DNA of 11,872 nucleotides from assembly GCA_003990745.1 (NCBI GenBank), contig RBNI01005983.1:1-11872 (forward strand), in the 5' to 3' direction. Positions 7,766-11,872 of the stretch are shown here, one piece after another; within the stretch, counting starts at the first letter, position 1; each line of letters opens with the position of its first letter. The stretch comes from Jimgerdemannia flammicorona (Eukaryota > Mucoromycota > Endogonomycetes > Endogonales > Endogonaceae). Under the pieces are notes generated by a model. That model was not told the origin of the DNA, did no database searches, and saw only the letters and a program-made list of their open reading frames with translations. A program made the position numbers and the translations under genes.

Positions 7766-7781
7766 GAGGCACTGAAGGTAG
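7766..7781 (+). repeat. Right target-site duplication of the composite retroposon
   Basis: GAGGCACTGAAGGTAG, the partner of 6311-6326; ORF1 coding resumes in frame directly after it (EILVIFLEEEGYEID). Confidence 0.9.
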
Positions 7782-8120
7782 AGATTCTTGTGATTTTCCT
7801 GGAGGAGGAGGGATATGAGATTGATAAGGTGAGAGAGGCTGAGCTGGCAGTCATTGCTGGTGAGTGAGCTACCTACTGTTGGACAGAGCAGTATAGATTG
7901 CAACTCTGGCAGGAGGTATGTCTGGAGTATTATGAGAACTTCAAGGAGAAAGAGAATAGAGTATTGGCTGAACTTCTGGTAGGATTGGAGGTACAGACAG
8001 CTGAAGAGAAGACTCTGGCTATAGAGCATGATTTGGACTTGGCACAGGAGGAGTTGAATGTGGATTTGTAGAGATTATGATCAAACATCAATATTATTCC
8101 TTATGAATAATACAACTAAC

Positions 8121-8783
8121 ATTTTCTCTCTGAATGTGAATGGGTTGAGGGGATCTGGGCAGCATAGGAACATTTTTACTTAGCTTAAAGGATTGGAGAC
8201 TAATCTTTTTTTACTGCAGGATGTACAGTATGAGGATGAGGACAATCAGGTAGAGTGGACTAGAGAATGGGGAGGGGATATTGCTTGGTTTGGCAAAGTG
8301 GTAATTCTGGTGAAGAAGGGTAAAGGAGACTTGAGTGGAGTTAAGAACTGGGGTAACCACTTGGTCTAGGGAGACTGGCATCAGCCAGGGTAGGAGCCAG
8401 TGAGGGTTGGCTCCTGCTACTGTCCTGCAGTTAGGAGTGAGAGGATTGCATGGATTCAGGATCTACTAGAGGGGGGTATTCTCTTGGAGAAAGGAGTTGA
8501 TATTCTGGGTGGTGATTTTAATATGGTTAGGGATCCACAATTAGATAGAACTAATAGAGAGAGAAATGTAGGTAGGAGGAGTGGGGGTCTGAATGTATAG
8601 GAGGAGGTGGAGAATCTTAGCTCCTTAGAAGATATGGGCAGAATACAGTGGGGCAACACAAGGGTCTACACACATTGAGTGAATGGCTTGGATATGAGGA
8701 TTGACTGGATTCTGATGGCCAAATGCTGGGGTGTTGATGTTTGGAAGACTTTGGAGGTAGTATGGTACCCATGATCTGATCAC
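8121..8783 (+). other. AP-type endonuclease domain of ORF2
   Basis: Motifs in order: SLNVNGLR (NVNG at 8133-8144); LLQDVQ, where the usual catalytic Glu of LQE is Asp (8220-8222); GSCYCPA; GGDFN (8508-8522); RIDWIL (8697-8714); and SDH (8775-8783). The spacing fits the exonuclease-endonuclease-phosphatase fold of APE-type LINEs. Four TAG and two TGA codons interrupt it, two of the cleanest being a TGA where Arg is expected two codons before SDH and a TAG where Gln is expected at 8181. Confidence 0.82.
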
Positions 8784-10155
8784 TGGAGGCTATTAGGGCA
8801 GAGGCAGTTTGGGGAGAGTGGAGATGGACCCAGACATTGGCACCTTAACTCCTCTCTACTAGCTGAGAAGATGTTGTGAGACTCATGAGTAGAGGACATC
8901 TAGGTGAAGATTCCTATATAGAGGTATGAGGGTTTGGCTGTGGGTATCTATTGAATAAAGTTGAAGGAGGCTGCAAGGGTCTATTGGGGAGGAGCTGGTA
9001 GAGAGGCTGGGAGATAGAGAAGAAAGCATGTATAGTATGCTTCTAATAGGCTATTGAGATTGCAGATAGATTGGGCTGATTTGCTTTCTTCTGAAGAGGT
9101 GGAGGATTGGAGATTAGAGTGGGCAAAATTGAAGGTAGTGGAGCTATGATAGGTATTGAAAGAGGAGGAGGAGATTCATATGAAAGGAATGGCTGCTAGG
9201 CTATGGTGGCAGGGGCTGGAGGAGGGAGAGTAGCCTATTAAGTACTTGTCTAGGCTCCTTAAAGCTAGGAGGGTGAGACATCAGTGGGAGGGAGCTGAGG
9301 GGGTTATGGTGCATAGTATGCAACAGATCTTGGAGATTTTGAAGGAGAGTTAGTGGGGTCTGTGGAGTGAGGAGGAAGGGGGTGCTGATGAAGAGGCAAT
9401 TGGGACACACTGGAGGAGTGGAAGCTGCTACAGGTAGAGAGACTGAGTGACTTGATCTTATCAGTACAAGAGGAGGAGATCCAGAGAGTCCTTGCAGCAA
9501 CTAAGCTTGGGACAGTACCAGGGGAGGATGGGTTACCTTGAGACTTCTGGAAGAAGATGGCAAAGGTCTTTGGAGTGTTAGGAGAGATGGCTTCCCTCTG
9601 TGACCATATTCTTCTGAAAGGCAAGTGGGTTGGAGAGTAGGATTTAGGGCTGGTAGCCTTATTGTATAAAGATAAGAGGAGGTGGAAGGACTGGAAGAAC
9701 TAGAGGCTGATCATGCTTCTGGATATGGACAGAAAGATGGTGACTAAGGTAATTGTTGTGAGGCTACAGAAGGTTGCCTAGCAGGTGCTGGGTGAGGAGC
9801 AGTGGAGCTTTGTAGAAGGCAGGCTTATCAGGGATAGGACTGCCTGGATATACAGCATCATTGAAGGGGCCCGGGCTTGTGGACTGAATGGTAGACTAGT
9901 CTTTTTGGATCAAGAGAAGGCCTACAACTATGTTCGGCAGATGTGGCTGGACAAGGTGCTGGACAGAATTGATGTGCTCCCACAGTTTTGGGTTTCTATA
10001 TTGAATTTATTGAGGGGTAGTAGGGCAGCACTGATGTGTAATAGTTACTGAGGTTTGGCATTTTCCTTTGGAAGAGGCGTTCCTCAGGGAGACCTGCTGT
10101 CTCCTATCCTTTATGCCCTTTCATTGGAACTTTTGATGGACAGAATATGTCAGAA

Positions 10156-10173
10156 GGTAGTAGGGCTCTCTAT
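10156..10173 (+). repeat. Left target-site duplication of the tail-only insertion
   Basis: GGTAGTAGGGCTCTCTAT, identical over 18 bases to 10202-10219; RT coding sequence (VVGLSM). Confidence 0.95.
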
Positions 10174-10201
10174 TTTTTATTTTTTTTTTTTTTTTTTATA
10201 G
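10174..10201 (-). mobile_element. 28-bp poly(A)-tail-only retro-insertion
   Basis: T5-A-T18-ATAG between a perfect 18-bp direct repeat. On the minus strand it reads CTAT followed by A18-T-A5, so only about four bases of element 3' end were copied besides the tail: an extreme 5' truncation during target-primed reverse transcription. Insert plus duplication is 46 bp, which moves the RT frame by one; the frame before (that of 9785) and after (that of 10239) differ by just this amount. Confidence 0.9.
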
Positions 10202-10219
10202 GGTAGTAGGGCTCTCTAT
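10202..10219 (+). repeat. Right target-site duplication of the tail-only insertion
   Basis: Perfect 18-base copy of 10156-10173. Confidence 0.95.
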
Positions 10220-10391
10220 GTATGGTGTGGTGTAGAAGGTGGGGGCCTTTGCAAATGATATAGTAGTTGGCCTTGGATCAGTGGCAGACATAGAGGCACT
10301 TAAGAAGACAGTGGAATGGTATGAGGTATACTCTGGGGTGAAACTCAACTGGCATAAGTGTGAGATAATGGTGTTGAGTAATAAGCTTATG

Positions 10392-10406
10392 GGAGGGGAT
10401 ATCATT
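10392..10406 (+). repeat. Left target-site duplication of the 85-bp insertion
   Basis: GGAGGGGATATCATT, identical to 10492-10506, exactly 100 bp apart. Confidence 0.95.
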
Positions 10407-10491
10407 TTTTTTTTTTTATAGTTACTTGGACTCCATTCTTTATTAATACCCATCTATCCTCTATATACTACACAGTGCCCCACCCCTACCT
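10407..10491 (-). mobile_element. 85-bp 5'-truncated antisense retro-insertion
   Basis: On the minus strand: 70-odd bases of unique 3' sequence with AATAAA (complement of 10439-10444), then ...AAGTAACTATA and an A tract of at least 11. It lies between a perfect 15-bp duplication. Insert plus duplication is 100 bp, and the RT frame changes by exactly one base across it, continuing MGGDI to GIIVSTGEVVWYL. The terminus CTATA(n) is shared with the 28-bp insertion at 10174-10201, so the two probably come from the same family. No similarity to the composite retroposon's 3' block. Confidence 0.9.
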
Positions 10492-10506
10492 GGAGGGGAT
10501 ATCATT
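10492..10506 (+). repeat. Right target-site duplication of the 85-bp insertion
   Basis: Perfect 15-base copy of 10392-10406. Confidence 0.95.
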
Positions 10507-11039
10507 GGAATAATTGTCTCTACAGGAGAGGTGGTGTGGTATCTAGATATCTTTCTTTCTGTATATGGATCTGTCTTATCATAAGTGTGGTAGAAGAGGA
10601 AGGTGGCCAATTGGGGAGAGACCCTTAGAGGTTGGGGGGGTTGCCATATCTCCTTGGCAGGGCGGATGTCAATTCTGAATGTCTACTGGTTTCCCAAGCT
10701 CTAGTATGTAGCCTATCACTCAGACTTTCTGACTTAGGTGGTAAAGAGGTTGACAAAACTGACTAGAGATTGGATTTGGGCAGAGAGAAGGTCCTAGATC
10801 AGTTGGGATACTCTTGCAATACTGGTAGTTAGGGGAGGACTAGGCCTGGTAGATTTCCCTAAGCAGCTGCACTGCCTGCAAGCTTGGTGGTTGAAAAGGA
10901 CTGTTGAACTACAGAGAGGAGGTTGGGTGCTACTGATGCAGAAGGTGTGAGAGATGAGATTATCTCCTTGGGAGTCTTCAGGGAATTTGCTCTCTCTGGT
11001 GGGTCTGAATGGAAGCCAACAGCTATGGTATAAGGGCTT

Positions 11040-11872
11040 CTGGTGGGGGGTAGTGGATGGAGTACACTGGATAGGCCTGCACTGATGAGGTAATGAGAGA
11101 GAGGTAATGTGGGGCCCAGCTATGTAGCAATGAGACCAACTGCTGCTGGGGGGGGTTCCACTTGCTGAGTTTGATATTAGTGATGGAGAGGAGTGTCAGC
11201 AGGGTCTTGACCAGGATCTTTGGCCAAGTAGTTGGCAGGTAGTGAGGATTGGTGAGGAGTGAGACTGGGCCAGAATCTGGTCCTGGAGTACTGAGGTGCA
11301 GAGGTGGCTTCCTCTTAAGTTTTGGGTGGTATGATGGTAGATGCTGTGGAGGAATGTCATGTTGAATTTCCATGCTGAGCATCTGGTAGATGGTGGCTGA
11401 CTAGATTGTGAGGAGTATTATAATATAGGGCAAGTTGGGAGATTTGTGCAAATACCGGAACATTGGCTGGGGGAATATAAGGTTCTGGGGAACTTTTGAA
11501 TAGCTATAGGAGACTGGCTAGGTGTAGAGAGGAGGCCATATGGAGAGAGAGGTTGCTGGGAGGATTTGCAATCTCAACTAGTGGGAGGTGTCAGCAATGG
11601 GTGGCTCACTGTAGGGTGGGTTTTAGCAGTATGGGTAGGGTTGGCTGGTTATTGGCTCTTTGTTTTTGAGAAAGGGTAATAGATAGGTATGCAAGAGAAG
11701 TTGTTAAGGTGGAAGGGGTTGTTGGGAGATCTGATAACTAGGTGGTAGATTAGTTGGAGTCTCCAGAGTGGGTGATATTGCTGGCTAGTAGAAGGGATCT
11801 GTAAACAGAGTAGTGGGTAGGTAGAGATGGTGTTTGACAAAGTGGTCTTTCATTAAGAAGGGGTGGGGGGGG
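11040..11872 (+). other. C-terminal or 3' region of the LINE, heavily decayed
   Basis: In the frame of 10828 short Trp-rich coding-like stretches remain (FWWGVVDG near 11030, PLKFWVV and MLWRNVMLNFHAEHL near 11310-11385), broken by many TAG/TGA codons. This fits the Trp-rich C-terminal part of LINE ORF2, though I cannot identify a complete CCHC or RNase H domain. After about 11450 nothing certain can be read. No poly(A) tail is reached. The minus-strand open frames here are shadows. Confidence 0.5.

Larger units (their letters stand above)
4670..8071 (+). pseudogene. LINE ORF1 (nucleic-acid-binding protein), interrupted
   Basis: ORF1 proteins of L1-like LINEs coat the element RNA. The frame starts at ATG 4670 with a Gly/Ala/Ser-rich region containing RSFVDMLKDGDWP, typical of fungal LINE ORF1. 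A central segment (about 5150-5500, VEVDFEEVGLLDEAL ... VKGVPMVI ... GNVDVRIRLAGRE) looks like the RRM-like part, and a Lys/Glu-rich C-terminal part follows. The same frame carries TAG at 5147, 5297 and 5423 and TGA at 7865, and is split by the composite retroposon at 6327-7765. Removing insert plus one duplication (1,455 bp, divisible by 3) joins VVETLKV to EILVIFLEE, and the frame ends at TAG 8069-8071. About 649 codons without the insert. The start is uncertain because TAA 4652 lies just upstream. Confidence 0.75.
9510..10610 (+). other. Reverse transcriptase domain of ORF2
   Basis: Blocks read as PGEDGLP-stop-DFWKKM; LGLVALLYKDK; N-stop-RLIMLLDMDRK (Trp to stop, Pro to Leu at NWRPI); LGEEQWSFVEGR; FLDQEKAYNYV (first catalytic Asp kept at 9908-9910, the later conserved Asp now Asn at 9926-9928); GRGVPQGDLLSP; GAFANDIVV (YADD box with the first Asp now Asn, 10254-10256); and YLDIFLS. 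The Asn in the YADD box alone would abolish activity. Two small poly(A) insertions lie within the domain. Confidence 0.85.
4640..11872 (+). mobile_element. Degenerate L1-like LINE, nearly full length, right end cut by window
   Basis: One element on the plus strand with a G-rich ORF1 (4670-8071), a 31-bp gap, and an ORF2 (from 8103) with endonuclease, reverse transcriptase and C-terminal region in the standard order. Motifs such as GGDFN, SDH, LDQEKAY and PQGD...LSP place it in the endonuclease-carrying (APE-type) LINEs, closest by eye to the L1-like elements of fungi. It is inactivated by many TAG/TGA codons, a frameshift and three later insertions. CpG is almost absent: by eye I find one between 4681 and 6300. 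The left edge is approximate and the poly(A) end lies beyond the window. Confidence 0.85.
8103..11872 (+). pseudogene. LINE ORF2: endonuclease, reverse transcriptase, C-terminal region, degenerate
   Basis: ORF2 nicks the target and copies the element RNA at the nick. It starts at ATG 8103, 31 bp after ORF1, directly before the endonuclease motif SLNVNGLRG. Frame 8103 holds to about 9400, where a frameshift moves it to the frame of 9512. Two later insertions shift it again, each by the amount expected. The RT runs from PGEDGLP (about 9518) through LLYKDK, the block A motif FLDQEKAY, GVPQGD.LSP, the mutated YADD box (FAND) and YLDIFLS. Downstream are SLAGRMSILNVYWFPKL and RGGLGLVDFPKQLHCLQAWWLKR, the conserved region after LINE RT domains. 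Stops traced at 8181, 8367, 8391, 8598, 8676, 8772, 9701 and 10702 are TAG or TGA at positions expected to be Gln, Arg or Trp. Coding similarity continues weakly to the window edge. Confidence 0.85.

Noticed and set aside
11023..11382. Minus-strand 119-codon open frame in the LINE C-terminal region
   Set aside because: Antisense of Trp-rich decayed ORF2; low-complexity composition, no recognisable motif.

Overview
The window reads as a transposon-rich stretch of a filamentous fungal genome. Two things support this: an intron-containing gene with short introns (50 to 121 bp) bounded by consensus splice sites, and degenerate fungal-type retroelements, namely a chromodomain Ty3/gypsy element and an L1-like two-ORF LINE. 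The acidic, multi-exon gene looks to me like an uncharacterised family expanded in early-diverging fungi (Mucoromycota), but that is recollection and inference. No bacterial-type genes, rRNA, convincing tRNA or CRISPR were found. Layout: 1-172 is the 3' end of a retroelement with a long poly(A) tail. 173-2134 is the only host-like gene; its reading frame can be followed through six coding blocks to a stop at 2132-2134, but the second block is split by a poly(A)-tailed insertion at 681-928. 2535-4510 is the 3' half of a Ty3/gypsy chromovirus on the minus strand (integrase, chromodomain, polypurine tract, LTR), with stops and a frameshift. From about 4640 to the right edge runs one old LINE on the plus strand: ORF1 (4670-8071), then ORF2 with an AP-type endonuclease, reverse transcriptase and a C-terminal region. 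The LINE carries many in-frame TAG and TGA codons and almost no CpG, so it is dead. Three younger insertions sit inside the LINE, each bounded by its own target-site duplication (TSD), and in all three cases the arithmetic of removing the insert plus one TSD copy restores the LINE frame. The first is a 1,439-bp composite retroposon in ORF1 (TSD 16 bp with one mismatch), made of a short 5' leader, a 1.15-kb minisatellite of about 128 nine-base units, a unique 3' block with AATAAA, and A25. The second is a 28-bp insertion that is essentially only a poly(A) tail (TSD 18 bp). The third is an 85-bp 5'-truncated copy with AATAAA and a poly(A) tail (TSD 15 bp). The last two are both antisense, lie about 230 bp apart in the reverse transcriptase region, and share the 3' terminus CTATA(n). 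The main point of interest is the composite retroposon, which in architecture (leader, VNTR, 3' unique part, poly(A), long TSD, presumably mobilised in trans by a LINE) resembles primate SVA elements but sits in what looks like a fungal genome. The window also gives a layered insertion history: host gene, then gypsy and LINE, then non-autonomous poly(A) elements.
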